A DNA stretch of 64,000 nucleotides. Origin: Mucilaginibacter lappiensis (GTDB lineage Bacteria > Bacteroidota > Bacteroidia > Sphingobacteriales > Sphingobacteriaceae). Below the pieces are notes generated by a model that had not been told where the DNA came from, did no database searches, and saw only the letters and a list, made by a program, of their open reading frames with translations. The stretch is taken from positions 64,410-128,409 of the forward strand of contig NZ_FTMG01000008.1 in the NCBI RefSeq assembly GCF_900155965.1. The letters are read 5' to 3'. Shown one piece after another: positions 51,120 through 60,217 of this stretch (its first letter is position 1; each line of letters starts with the position of its first letter). The translations under genes and the position numbers were made by a program.

Positions 51120-52790
51120 ATGCAAAGGCGACACTTTTTAAAACTTTCTTCGACTGCCACGGCTGCTGTGCTCTTTAGCAGGATCACGCATGCTACATCA
51201 ACCCAAACCACCGCCATCAACGTTCCCGACGAAGTTTGGGCACAATCCGGCGACGAATGGTTTAAGCTGAAGGATACCAGCGGTACTTTGTTTACCTATA
51301 AAGATATTACCGTTAGTTTTAAAACCAGTGGCCATTTCAAAGGCGTATTTGTTACTTCGCCAACACAGCAACTCAATGCCGTGCGCTTGAAATGGAAGCA
51401 TCATTTGTCGCCCAATTCCAAATTCCTGGGTGATCATTGGGAACGTTCCTACGGCGACCTGCAATGGAAAACCCAGACCGATCATGTTAAAAATCCATGG
51501 TATGTGATCATTCATGACGATAAACAAACTGCCTGCTTCGGTGTAAAAACCGGTTGTAAAAGTATTTGCTGGTGGGGATTAACCAATGACAGCCTCGAGC
51601 TTACTTTAGATACACATTCTGGCGGTAACGGAGTATTGCTGGGTACACGCCAATTGCACGCCGCCGATATCATCACCACTAACGGCAAACCGGGTGAGAA
51701 CGCTTTTTATACCACCCGTAGGTTTTGTGGTATGATGTGCCCTAATCCGCGTCTGCCTAAACAGCCCGCTTACGGCATTAACGACTGGTATTTTGCCTAC
51801 GGTAACAACTCGTTCGATCTGATCAGGAAAACAACAGCGATGATGGCCGAATTGGTGACCGATACGGATAATCGTCCCTTTTCGGTAGTGGATGCGGGTT
51901 GGGCTACTTATTCACCTTTGTTACCGGGTGATGGCGGCTGGAACGATGATTTCTCCAAACCCAACGATAAGTTCAAGGATATGCATCTGCTGGCCAACGA
52001 GATCAAGCAGCTGGGTATGCGCCCCGGTTTGTGGATGCGCCCGCTTTGTGCCCGTCATGATGAAAAGGCTAGTTTGCTGGCGCCAAAAATCCCTGGCAGG
52101 GACGATCCGAAAAACCCGGTGCTTGATCCTACCATCCCCGAGAACATCGTCCGCATTAAACATAATTTTGATGTATACAAGCAATGGGGGTACGACATGG
52201 TGAAGCATGATTTTAGTACCTATGATATTACCGGCAGATGGGGCGCCAGCATGAAAGACAGCATCACTGCACCCGGCTGGAACTTTAACGACCGCAGTAA
52301 AACCACCGCCGAAATCATCAACGATCTGTATAGAGCCATCCGTGAGGCCGCAGGCGATGGCATTTATGTTATTGGCTGTAATACCATGAGCCATTTATCG
52401 GCAGGGGTATTTGAAATGTGCCGCATTGGCGACGACACGAGCGGTCACGAATGGGAGCGTACCCGTAAAATGGGTGTAAATACATTGGCCTTCCGCCTAC
52501 CGCAACACGATAAATTTTATGCTGTCGACGGCGATTGCGTGGGTTTGACCACAGATATTGCCTGGAGCCGCAACAAACAATGGCTGGAGTTGCTGGCCGG
52601 AAGCGGTGCGCCGCTCTTTATATCGGCCCAGCCCGAAGCCCTGGGCACCGAGCAAAAGGCCGCCGTGAAACAAGCCTTCGCCCGAGCCGCCAAACCACAA
52701 CCCATTGGCGAACCCCTGGACTGGATGGACAACATGCAACCCCAAAAATGGAAACTGAATGGGAAAATAGTAGATTTTAACTGGGCGTAG
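51120..52790 (+). CDS. GH27/GH36-like alpha-galactosidase-type glycosidase, Tat-type signal
   Basis: 556 residues. MQRRHFLKLSSTATAAVLFS is a twin-arginine-type signal. An N-terminal beta-sandwich (about 40-215) precedes a TIM barrel of the GH27/36 clan: YGINDWYFAYGNNSFDLIRK, FSVVDAGWATYSP, LGMRPGLWMRPLCARHDE, WGYDMVKHDFSTYDITGR with Asp364 in the place of the nucleophile, and MCRIGDDTSGHEWE with Asp438/439 in the place of the acid/base. It probably acts on alpha-galactoside-like substrates, but the family is diverged and another alpha-linked sugar is possible. It is a single gene, divergent from the efflux operon. Confidence 0.7.
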   Translation: MQRRHFLKLSSTATAAVLFSRITHATSTQTTAINVPDEVWAQSGDEWFKLKDTSGTLFTYKDITVSFKTSGHFKGVFVTSPTQQLNAVRLKWKHHLSPNSKFLGDHWERSYGDLQWKTQTDHVKNPWYVIIHDDKQTACFGVKTGCKSICWWGLTNDSLELTLDTHSGGNGVLLGTRQLHAADIITTNGKPGENAFYTTRRFCGMMCPNPRLPKQPAYGINDWYFAYGNNSFDLIRKTTAMMAELVTDTDNRPFSVVDAGWATYSPLLPGDGGWNDDFSKPNDKFKDMHLLANEIKQLGMRPGLWMRPLCARHDEKASLLAPKIPGRDDPKNPVLDPTIPENIVRIKHNFDVYKQWGYDMVKHDFSTYDITGRWGASMKDSITAPGWNFNDRSKTTAEIINDLYRAIREAAGDGIYVIGCNTMSHLSAGVFEMCRIGDDTSGHEWERTRKMGVNTLAFRLPQHDKFYAVDGDCVGLTTDIAWSRNKQWLELLAGSGAPLFISAQPEALGTEQKAAVKQAFARAAKPQPIGEPLDWMDNMQPQKWKLNGKIVDFNWA

Positions 52791-52865
52791 AACCCCCTCT
52801 AAACGGCGAAACCCTCATGTAATAATATCTCTCAAAGGGAGACTTCAAACAGAAGTATTTTAAAG

Positions 52866-52884
52866 CCCTCTCCAAAGGAGAGGG
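52866..52884. repeat. Short GC hairpin CCCTCTCC/GGAGAGGG
   Basis: An 8-bp perfect stem with an AAA loop lies 75 nt after the GH27/36-like gene. It is followed by TTGGGTGAGGCT, a word also seen in the repeats at 34932 and 49502. It may be a decayed repeat that also slows transcription. Confidence 0.5.
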
Positions 52885-52915
52885 TTGGGTGAGGCTGTCA
52901 CCAGGTATTCCAACA

Positions 52916-53191
52916 ATTTTTCGTATATTTATACAAACCACAGCCCGGTTCTCTTTGATTAAGAGGACCGGGCTGTTTTGTTAAGGGAAATACAAGCCTT
53001 AAAATTGATTTTTTTTATTTAGTTATTTGATAATAAGTAACTTAATACTTTTTAAGCCTGTCAAAACCATGTTAAAATTTGTTAAAAAGTGTTAAAATGC
53101 GATGTTTTGAGTGAAAAATGAATGCTTTTTAATCGGTTTTTTCCCTGTTTTGACTAAAAAAGTGTTAAAATTTAATCTTTAAAAAGTTCTG
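52916..53191 (+). repeat. Duplicated ~280-nt leader-like non-coding element, copy 2
   Basis: This plus-strand block matches the minus strand of 6241-6523 from end to end. The shared order is ATTTTTCGTATATTTA (52916-52931), a hairpin (52941-52975) followed by GTTTTGTTAAGGG, TAGTTATTTGA (53020-53030), TTAATACTTTTTAA, the 25-nt identical block at 53074-53098, TTTTGA, and AAAAAAGTGTTAAAAT with a final TTTAAAAAGT. The two differ by many substitutions, so the duplication is old or both are under constraint. It lies upstream of the metallopeptidase gene at 53275 and fills most of the 480-nt gap after the glycosidase gene. Confidence 0.7.
52941..52975 (+). ncRNA. Strong hairpin inside element copy 2
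   Basis: CAGCCCGGTTCTCTT and AAGAGGACCGGGCTG form a 15-bp stem (one T-G wobble) with a TGATT loop. The base-proximal pairs equal those of the hairpin at 6458-6493, and the distal pairs are different but still complementary. It could also act as a weak terminator for the upstream glycosidase gene, although no T-run follows directly. Confidence 0.55.
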
Positions 53192-53274
53192 CGTTTGCCA
53201 ATCGGGTGTTTTTTGTTTTATAAACAATGGAATTATTATCTTGGTCGACATTTACTTTACCCCGAAAACTTACC

Positions 53275-54585
53275 ATGAAGAAACTACTGCTTTTTGCACC
53301 TATATTGTTTATACTCTCGTGCAATATCGACCCTGCCCGTGATCGCGAAAATCAAAAGCTCAACAGTCTGGCTATAAAATACGTAAAATTGGGTCTCACC
53401 ATAGGTCAGTATGATTCAGACTTTGTGGATGCCTATTATGGCCCCGATTCACTGAAACCCAAACAGCAGGCGGCCAAAGAGTTCCCAAAGGATAGCCTGC
53501 TGGCTGATGCCAACATTTTAATGAATGAACTGAGGTCTGTAGCATCCTCATCTACAGTAGATTCCAATAAAATGAGGGCTGATTGGATGTCTGATCAGCT
53601 ATTGGCTTTTAGTCGCCGGATCCGCATTTTTTCTGGCGAGGAGCGCCCCTTTGATGAAGAATCCCGCGAACTGTTCGGCGTAACCGCCCCGGTTTATACC
53701 GAGGACTATTTCAAAGCCCAGATAGCGCAGCTTGACAGTATTTTACCCGGCAAAGGCCGCGTGAACGATCGTTTCCAGAAACTGGCCAATAAGTTTATTA
53801 TCCCCAAAGATAAACTCGACCCGGTGATCAAAGCTGCCATAGCCGAGGCTCGTAAACGCACTCTGGCGCATTATAAACTGCCTGCAGGCGAAACCTTTAC
53901 GCTGGAATATGTAACCAACAAACCCTGGAGTGGCTATAATTGGTACAAAGGCGGTTATAAAAGCACCGTACAGATCAATACCGATCTCAAGATATTTATT
54001 GATCGTGCTATTGATGTGGGCAGCCATGAAAGTTATCCCGGTCACCATGTGTATAATATGCTGTTGGAGAAGAATTTATACCATGATAAAGGCTGGGTGG
54101 AGATTTCGCTGTACCCGCTGTTTAGTCCACAGTCGCTAATTGCGGAGGGGAGCGCCAACTATGGTATCGAGGTTGCTTTCCCGGGTGATGAAAAGGTGAA
54201 ATTTGCCAAAAGTGTGCTGCTGCCGCTGGCCGGTTTAGATACCGCCGGTGTCGACCTGTATTTTAAAGCTTTGGCTATCAAAGGTAATCTGAACTATGCC
54301 CGTAACGAAGCTGCCAGGGGACTGATAAACAATACCATGTCGCGGGATAAAGCCAGAACCTATCTCACCAAATACTGCCTCATGAACGATGAAACCGCGG
54401 ATAAATCGCTCAGCTTCATCAAAAAATACCGCAGCTATGTGATCAACTATAACTACGGACTCGACCTGGTGAAAAATTATATTGAAAGTAACGGCGGCAC
54501 AGCTAAAGATCCCCAAAAACGCTGGGAATTGTTTGGTCAGCTGTTGAGCCATGAGGTGGCGCCGGCGAGTTTGGTTAAAAAATAA
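53275..54585 (+). CDS. DUF885-like metallopeptidase lipoprotein
   Basis: 436 residues from the ATG at 53275. The longer frame from 53227 would put 16 residues before the signal. MKKLLLFAPILFILSC is a lipoprotein signal. The zinc-type motif HESYPGHH at 251-258 and LIAEGSANYGIE about 35 residues later (Glu as likely third ligand) correspond to the HExxxGH.../EG pattern of DUF885 proteins, which are related to M2/M3-type gluzincins. The rest is helical. It lies 84 nt downstream of element copy 2 and 9 nt before the PQQ dehydrogenase gene, so these two are co-transcribed. The substrate is unknown. Confidence 0.75.
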   Translation: MKKLLLFAPILFILSCNIDPARDRENQKLNSLAIKYVKLGLTIGQYDSDFVDAYYGPDSLKPKQQAAKEFPKDSLLADANILMNELRSVASSSTVDSNKMRADWMSDQLLAFSRRIRIFSGEERPFDEESRELFGVTAPVYTEDYFKAQIAQLDSILPGKGRVNDRFQKLANKFIIPKDKLDPVIKAAIAEARKRTLAHYKLPAGETFTLEYVTNKPWSGYNWYKGGYKSTVQINTDLKIFIDRAIDVGSHESYPGHHVYNMLLEKNLYHDKGWVEISLYPLFSPQSLIAEGSANYGIEVAFPGDEKVKFAKSVLLPLAGLDTAGVDLYFKALAIKGNLNYARNEAARGLINNTMSRDKARTYLTKYCLMNDETADKSLSFIKKYRSYVINYNYGLDLVKNYIESNGGTAKDPQKRWELFGQLLSHEVAPASLVKK

Positions 54586-54594
54586 ATCATTGTT

Positions 54595-56793
54595 ATGAGA
54601 ATGAAGCTTATCCCTTTATTAGGTCTGCTTGGTATGGCCTATTGCTCCTGCAAAAACAAACCAACTGCGCCGCAAACTGCCTACAGTGGCTGGCAAACCT
54701 ATGCAGGTACTAAGGAGGGAAACCGCTATTCATCCAATGACGAGATCAATTTAAGCAATGTAAAAGAGCTAAAAGTAGCCTGGACATTCAGCACCAAAGA
54801 TAAGGATACCGCCAATCGCAGTCAGAACCAGTGTAACCCTATTGTAGTTGATGGTGTGCTATATGGTACAAGTCCGAAATTAAAACTATTTGCCTTGGAT
54901 GCTGCTACGGGGGCCCAACGCTGGATATTTGACCCAGCTAGTGTGGATACAGCAGGTAAAAACGATCCCATGGCTTATTACAAGGTGAGCAGGGGAGTGA
55001 TCTACTGGCAAAATACGCAAGGCGGCGAAAAGCGTATTTTTTATAGCGTGGGCTCTAAAACTTATGCCATTGATGCCGAAGCAGGTACACCCGTAAAAAC
55101 ATTCGGACTGGGCGGATATATCGACCTCACCAAGGATTTGGGGCGTGAAACCAAGTCATTTGTAGCAGGCACTACACCGGGTGTGGTATATCATGACCTG
55201 TTTATTGTAGGCACGCGTGTGGCCGAATCTGCGGATGCTGCGCCTGGGCATATCCGGGCTTACGATGCCCGCACTGGTAAAATGCGCTGGATATTCCATA
55301 CCATACCGCATCCCGGCGAAAAGGCGTACGAAACCTGGCAGGATACCGTTGCCTGGAGAAAGTTTGGCGGGGCCAACAGTTGGGCCGGCATGTCGCTGGA
55401 TGAAAAACGTGGTATGGTATACATACCAACCGGTTCTATCGGCGGCGATTTTTATGGAGGTTTCCGCAAAGGGCAAAACCTGTTCGGTAATTCCCTGCTG
55501 GCGCTGGATGCGGCTACAGGGAAGCTCAAATGGCATTTCCAGGTGGTACACCATGACCTGTGGGATCGTGACCTGCCTGCTAACCCTAACCTGGTGACTA
55601 TTACCCATGATGGCAAACAAATAGATGCCGTGGCGCAGATCACCAAGCATGGTTATATCTTTATGTTCGACAGAACTAATGGTAAACCCATATTCCCGAT
55701 AGAAGAAAAGCCAGTGCCCACCATGGCGCTGCCGGGAGAGCAGCCCTGGCCTACACAGCCTATTCCAACTTTACCCGAACCTTTTACAAGGCAAACTTTT
55801 AATCCGGAGGACGTGACCGATATTTCGCCCGAAACACATCAGGATATGCTGCAAAAATATAAACAGGTTAAAAACCGGCTGATGTTTACCCCGCCCAGTA
55901 AACAAGGTGGCTGGATATTCCCGGGTTTTGATGGTGGTGGTGAGTGGGGGGGGGCGGCGGTTGATGCCGAGTCAAAGATCATATATATCAATTGCTCCGA
56001 AATGCCCTGGGCTCAGGTCATGATCGATGTACCCAAAGGCGGGAATGATCAGTCCTTAAAAGGCATGGGGCAGGTGATCTACAATAAAAACTGCATCGGC
56101 TGCCACGGGCCTGAGTTAAAGGGCAATGGTTCCTCGTATCCGTCATTGGTGAACATCGGCAAAAAGTATAAAGAAGAGCAGATCAGCCAGATCATCGCCA
56201 ATGGGCGCAATATGATGCCATCCTTTAAACAAATAGCTCCGACCGATAAAAAAGCCCTGCTGGCATTTTTGCTGAAACTACCTGATGCCAAGACAAACAA
56301 AGCAGTAGCCAAAGAGCCCACTGCCAACCGTACAGCCAGCACCAAAACAGAGAAAAAAGTAGTTGACGAGGTACCTTATACTATGACAGGCTACAATCGC
56401 TTTCTGGATAAGGATGGCTACCCCGGTATAAAACCACCCTGGGGCACGCTCAATGCTGTCGACCTGAACTCCGGAAAACTACTATGGAAAGTACCATTGG
56501 GCGAGTACGCCGAACTCACCAAAAAAGGTATCCCCATTACCGGTACCGAAAACTATGGAGGTCCGCTGGTAACCAAAGGCGGCCTGGTATTTATAGCTGC
56601 TACCAAGGACGAAAAAATCCGCGCCTTTGATAAAAGAACAGGCAAGGTATTATGGGAAGCCCAATTACCCGCGGCCGGTTATGCCACGCCTGCTACTTAC
56701 TCTATCGATGGGAAACAATATGTAGTAATAGCCTGCGGCGGCGGCAAAATAGGCAGTAAATCGGGCGATGAGTATGTTTGTTTTGCGTTGTAG
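54595..56793 (+). CDS. PQQ-dependent dehydrogenase with inserted cytochrome c domain (lipoprotein)
   Basis: 732 residues. The lipobox region LLGMAYCSC gives Cys17 or Cys19. The quinoprotein propeller begins at WQTYAGTKEGNRYSSNDEIN and contains tryptophan-docking-like repeats (LFALDAATGAQRWIFDP, LLALDAATGKLKWHFQVVHH, DLWDRDLPANPNLV). A class I cytochrome c domain (haem motif CIGCH at 500-504, likely axial Met in RNMMPSF near 542) is inserted before the last blades, which resume at GTLNAVDLNSGKLLWKVPLG. This is the layout of membrane-bound glucose/sugar or alcohol quinoprotein dehydrogenases. No PQQ-synthesis genes are seen here, so the cofactor may come from elsewhere in the genome or outside. 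The substrate is unknown. Confidence 0.92.
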   Translation: MRMKLIPLLGLLGMAYCSCKNKPTAPQTAYSGWQTYAGTKEGNRYSSNDEINLSNVKELKVAWTFSTKDKDTANRSQNQCNPIVVDGVLYGTSPKLKLFALDAATGAQRWIFDPASVDTAGKNDPMAYYKVSRGVIYWQNTQGGEKRIFYSVGSKTYAIDAEAGTPVKTFGLGGYIDLTKDLGRETKSFVAGTTPGVVYHDLFIVGTRVAESADAAPGHIRAYDARTGKMRWIFHTIPHPGEKAYETWQDTVAWRKFGGANSWAGMSLDEKRGMVYIPTGSIGGDFYGGFRKGQNLFGNSLLALDAATGKLKWHFQVVHHDLWDRDLPANPNLVTITHDGKQIDAVAQITKHGYIFMFDRTNGKPIFPIEEKPVPTMALPGEQPWPTQPIPTLPEPFTRQTFNPEDVTDISPETHQDMLQKYKQVKNRLMFTPPSKQGGWIFPGFDGGGEWGGAAVDAESKIIYINCSEMPWAQVMIDVPKGGNDQSLKGMGQVIYNKNCIGCHGPELKGNGSSYPSLVNIGKKYKEEQISQIIANGRNMMPSFKQIAPTDKKALLAFLLKLPDAKTNKAVAKEPTANRTASTKTEKKVVDEVPYTMTGYNRFLDKDGYPGIKPPWGTLNAVDLNSGKLLWKVPLGEYAELTKKGIPITGTENYGGPLVTKGGLVFIAATKDEKIRAFDKRTGKVLWEAQLPAAGYATPATYSIDGKQYVVIACGGGKIGSKSGDEYVCFAL

Positions 56794-56811
56794 CGGAAAG
56801 GACAACTTAAA

Positions 56812-57345
56812 TCAATTCACCCCCAATTCCAAATGAATATCATCTGGTTCAAGGGCAAACAATTCAGGATCGATCTCTGTGGTAATAACTGCGCCGTTCT
56901 TTAAATAAAAATCAACTGTGCCTTTGGTTGGGGTGGCAGATATATACAGCTTTTCGGACTCAAAGGTTTTTGCAATGGTTTTACATTGCTCCAATAAGTT
57001 TTGCCCTACTTTTTGCCCTCGTATGCTTTTGCTAACATACAGGATGTCCATTTTAAGGTAGTTAAGACGCGTGCCTCTTTTAATGCGGTCTATGGAGGCA
57101 ACGCCAACCAGTGTATTCTCGTCAAAGGCTCCGATAACCCGTCCGCCTGTTTTGATTAGTTTATGCTGCCGTTGGATGATCTCATCAAGTTCCCGTTGGT
57201 CAAAATGGGTAACTGTTTGTGGATCTGGTTTTAAAAGTAATTGACCATTTTGCAGGTAATAGCTTTCCATTATTTCCTCGGCCCGGTCAATTTCGGCAAT
57301 CCGGTGCAGCTCGGCTGGGAGTATGTCTTTATAAATAATGCCCAT
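56812..57345 (-). CDS. GNAT-family N-acetyltransferase
   Basis: 177 residues from the ATG at 57345 (MGIIYKDILPAELHRIAEID). The longer frame to 57480 is rejected since it would add 45 unrelated residues. The GNAT fold is seen from VIGAFDENTLVGVASIDRIK, YLKMDILYVSKSIRGQKVGQ and NLLEQCKTIAKTFESEKLYI, where RGQKVG is the acetyl-CoA pyrophosphate loop (Q/R-x-x-G-x-G/A). VDFYLKNGAVI is the usual C-terminal strand-helix. The substrate is not predictable. It converges on the PQQ dehydrogenase gene, with 18 nt between stops. Confidence 0.85.
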   Translation of the reverse strand: MGIIYKDILPAELHRIAEIDRAEEIMESYYLQNGQLLLKPDPQTVTHFDQRELDEIIQRQHKLIKTGGRVIGAFDENTLVGVASIDRIKRGTRLNYLKMDILYVSKSIRGQKVGQNLLEQCKTIAKTFESEKLYISATPTKGTVDFYLKNGAVITTEIDPELFALEPDDIHLELGVN

Positions 57346-57498
57346 AATAGTTCGGGTTAGCAAATGGTGGGTCAAGATAATGATTACTGTACAAAAAAGC
57401 GGGTTATAGCATTGGTTTACCCGAAGTGGAATATATTGCTTGCAATTCCAATCAAAATTTGCATTTTTACCCTCAGCCAAAATTTATAAATACCTTTT

Positions 57499-58716
57499 AT
57501 GAAGTCCAGAATTCTACCTGTTGTTTTTTGTGCGTTTTTACTTTCTGTATTCAGCTTAAATCTATTTGCGCAAAATACGTTTAAGCCACAGAAGGAATTG
57601 TTATCAACCATCAAAAAAAACATAAAGGATGCGGATAATCAGTATAAATTTCTGGCTCAGCAGATAGGTCCGCAGGAATTTCCTAAAACATATCATCCCG
57701 ATACTAAAAAACAAGAAAACAGTAACTCAGACTGGTGGTGCAGTGGTTTTTACCCCGGTAGTTTATTGTACCTTTATGAACAGGATCATGATCAGCAGTT
57801 ATTAACCGAAGCTAACCGCATATTAGGCGTATTAGCCAAAGAGCAATTCAATACCCATACCCATGATTTGGGTTTTATGATGTATTGCAGTTTTGGTAAT
57901 GCTAACAGGATTGAGCCTAACCCGGAGTATAAACAAATTTTAATTAATAGTGCTAAATCGTTATCAACCAGGTTTAATCCAACAGTAGGCTGCATCAAAT
58001 CATGGGACTCTAAAAATCCTTCTGATTATTTGGTAATCATTGATAATATGATGAACCTGGAACTACTGTTTTGGGCCACTCACGAAACTGGCGATTCCAG
58101 CTACTACAAAATAGCGGTTACCCATGCCAATACCACCATGAAAAACCATTTCAGACCCGATTATAGCTCGTACCATGTGATCAATTACGATGCGCAAACA
58201 GGTGCTGTTAAAGAAAAAAAAACAGCGCAGGGTTTTGCCAATGAATCGGCATGGGCCAGGGGGCAAGCATGGGGTTTATATGGTTATACCGTAATGTACC
58301 GTGAAACCAAAGACAAAAAATATCTGGAACAGGCGCAAAACATTGCCCGGTTTATACTAACGAATCCCAATCTGCCTGCTGATAAGATACCTTACTGGGA
58401 TTATAATGCTAACAATATCCCCAATGCGCTTAAAGATGCATCGGCCGCGGCCATAGCGGCCTCGGCTTTGCTGGAGCTTTGCCGTTATGCGGATAACAAT
58501 AAAGGGCAGGAGTATTTTACAACAGCCGAAACTATATTAAAAACACTGTCCTCACCGGCTTATAAAGCCCCTGCCAGAACAAATGGAGGTTTTATATTGG
58601 AGCATAGCGTAGGGCATTTGCCCGGAGGCACCGAGGTTAATGTGCCCCTAACCTATGCCGATTACTATTTTATTGAAGCGATGAAAAGATACCAGGCATT
58701 CGGTGTGAAAAATTAA
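57499..58716 (+). CDS. GH88 unsaturated glucuronyl hydrolase
   Basis: 405 residues with a signal peptide (MKSRILPVVFCAFLLSVFSL, then NLFAQ). It is an (alpha/alpha)6 barrel of GH88. NSDWWCSGFYPGSLLYLYEQ and THTHDLGFMMY are present with Asp123, then VIIDNMMNLELLFWA with Asp182. The pair corresponds to the two catalytic/binding Asp of unsaturated glucuronyl hydrolases (separation 59, close to the 61 of the Bacillus UGL enzyme). ESAWARGQAWGLYGYTVMYR and DASAAAIAASALLEL complete the signature. It removes the 4,5-unsaturated uronic acid left by polysaccharide lyases. No lyase gene is in the window, so the partner polysaccharide cannot be named. Confidence 0.92.
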   Translation: MKSRILPVVFCAFLLSVFSLNLFAQNTFKPQKELLSTIKKNIKDADNQYKFLAQQIGPQEFPKTYHPDTKKQENSNSDWWCSGFYPGSLLYLYEQDHDQQLLTEANRILGVLAKEQFNTHTHDLGFMMYCSFGNANRIEPNPEYKQILINSAKSLSTRFNPTVGCIKSWDSKNPSDYLVIIDNMMNLELLFWATHETGDSSYYKIAVTHANTTMKNHFRPDYSSYHVINYDAQTGAVKEKKTAQGFANESAWARGQAWGLYGYTVMYRETKDKKYLEQAQNIARFILTNPNLPADKIPYWDYNANNIPNALKDASAAAIAASALLELCRYADNNKGQEYFTTAETILKTLSSPAYKAPARTNGGFILEHSVGHLPGGTEVNVPLTYADYYFIEAMKRYQAFGVKN

Positions 58717-58738
58717 AGTTAACGATAATCAAAAATCT

Positions 58739-59341
58739 ATGGCATTTGGTAAATCGAGGATAGAGGCTTTTAGTGATGGCGTTATTGCTATCATCATCAC
58801 AATTATGGTGCTGGAGATGAAAGTACCTCATGGCGACAGTTTTGCATCGTTAAAACCGCTTATGCCTGTTTTGTTAAGTTATGTATTGAGTTTTACTTAT
58901 GTCGGGATATACTGGAACAATCATCACCACATGTTCCATATCGTAAAATCGGTAAACGGAGCGGTATTATGGGCCAATCTTCACCTGCTTTTTTGGTTGT
59001 CTCTGATACCTTTTGTAACCGGTTGGGTTGGCGAAAACCATTTTACCCAATTACCTGTGGCCTGCTACGGTTTTATATTGGCCATGAATGGTCTTGCGTA
59101 TACCATTCTCGAAAAAACACTGATCAGGCATAATGGCAAAAATTCAGTTATCGCCAATGTATTGGGGCGCGATTGGAAGGCAAAAAGTTCGGTAATTATT
59201 TATGCTGTGGCAATTGGTTTATCCTGGCTAAGTCCTGTAATTAGCTTTGTGTTATACGGTGTGGTTGCCGCTCTTTGGTTTATTCCTGATAAAAGAATCG
59301 AAAATAAATTAACCCGCGAAGCATCTGAAAGTAAAGAATAA
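58739..59341 (+). CDS. TMEM175-family (DUF1211) potassium-channel-like membrane protein
   Basis: 200 residues, about six membrane helices. The signature RIEAFSDGVIAIIITIMVLE has the FSD tripeptide at 11-13 on helix 1, the TMEM175 pore helix, and HHHMF near 61-65 is the usual second conserved site. Bacterial members form tetrameric K+-permeable channels with one repeat per subunit, as here. It is 22 nt downstream of the GH88 gene and may be co-transcribed, though the functions are unrelated. The C-terminal tail is charged (DKRIENKLTREASESKE). Confidence 0.9.
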   Translation: MAFGKSRIEAFSDGVIAIIITIMVLEMKVPHGDSFASLKPLMPVLLSYVLSFTYVGIYWNNHHHMFHIVKSVNGAVLWANLHLLFWLSLIPFVTGWVGENHFTQLPVACYGFILAMNGLAYTILEKTLIRHNGKNSVIANVLGRDWKAKSSVIIYAVAIGLSWLSPVISFVLYGVVAALWFIPDKRIENKLTREASESKE

Positions 59342-59517
59342 CCATTAGTTTAGATACCCCTGCTAATAAGTAAAAGATTATCGTCCTGAAGGGTAGGTTT
59401 TCTAAAAAGAATAAACTTTATCACTATAGTACTGTTATTGCACTTGACTTAATTTAGTTAAGAGCGTTAAAGGTTTTATAAAAGTTTAATTATTTGCCAA
59501 TATTTATACACTAAACT

Positions 59518-60123
59518 ATGTTTGAAATTGCTCATGCTGATGAGAGAGAGTTGTTGATGCAGGTAGCTTCGGGTGATGAACATGCCTTTCGCCAGTTGTT
59601 TACGATGCACCATCAGCAGTTGGGTGTGCATATGCTGCGTATAACAAACTCCATTGAACTGGCCGAAGAAGTAGTACAGGATGTTTTTTTGAAAATATGG
59701 TTCACCCGCGAATCATTGGTACGCGTTGATAATTTTAAGGCTTACCTGTTTGTAATATCTAAAAACCACGCTTTAAATTGCTTAAAAAAACTGGCTAAGG
59801 AACGTGCAGTGATTAAACAACTGGAAGAAGCTGGCACCGGCAACCTTCATGCTGAAATAGCGGGTACAAATATGTACTATAATTTATTGGATGAAGCCAT
59901 TGATCAATTACCCCCGCAGCAGCAAAAAGTGTATTTATTAAGCAGGCACGGCCGCTTGAAATACGCTGAAATAGCCGACCAAATGGAGCTATCTCGCGAG
60001 ACTGTAAAAAAATATTTGCAGATAGCTACCCTGTCTATAACAGAGTATGTGCATGAGCATCTGGAAGTTATAGCACTCTTGTTAATCGCTTTAAAAAGTT
60101 TTTTCATTTTTTTTAAAAACTAA
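59518..60123 (+). CDS. ECF RNA polymerase sigma factor (FecI-like)
   Basis: 201 residues. Sigma region 2 spans about 17-85 (DEHAFRQLFTMHHQQLGVHM, EEVVQDVFLKIWFTR), and region 4 about 125-180 (IDQLPPQQQKVYLLSRHGRL, YAEIADQMELSRETVKKYLQ). It belongs to the Bacteroidota ECF group that precedes FecR and SusC genes. The C-terminal 25 residues (LEVIALLLIALKSFFIFFKN) are strongly hydrophobic, a common but unexplained tail in this group. The FecR gene follows with a short gap. It should direct transcription of the SusC operon when the anti-sigma factor is relieved. Confidence 0.94.
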   Translation: MFEIAHADERELLMQVASGDEHAFRQLFTMHHQQLGVHMLRITNSIELAEEVVQDVFLKIWFTRESLVRVDNFKAYLFVISKNHALNCLKKLAKERAVIKQLEEAGTGNLHAEIAGTNMYYNLLDEAIDQLPPQQQKVYLLSRHGRLKYAEIADQMELSRETVKKYLQIATLSITEYVHEHLEVIALLLIALKSFFIFFKN

Positions 60124-60217
60124 TACCCCCTTTTTTACCCTTGTTGTTGTCATGCATGTGAGGTTTCCTAAAAACCATCATTCGCCAATTATTTACTATG
60201 ATAAACAACTACACGGT

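Noticed and set aside
57346..57480. 45-residue N-terminal extension of the GNAT protein
   Set aside because: The family begins near MGIIYKDI. The extra part has no coding character and leaves little room for a promoter.
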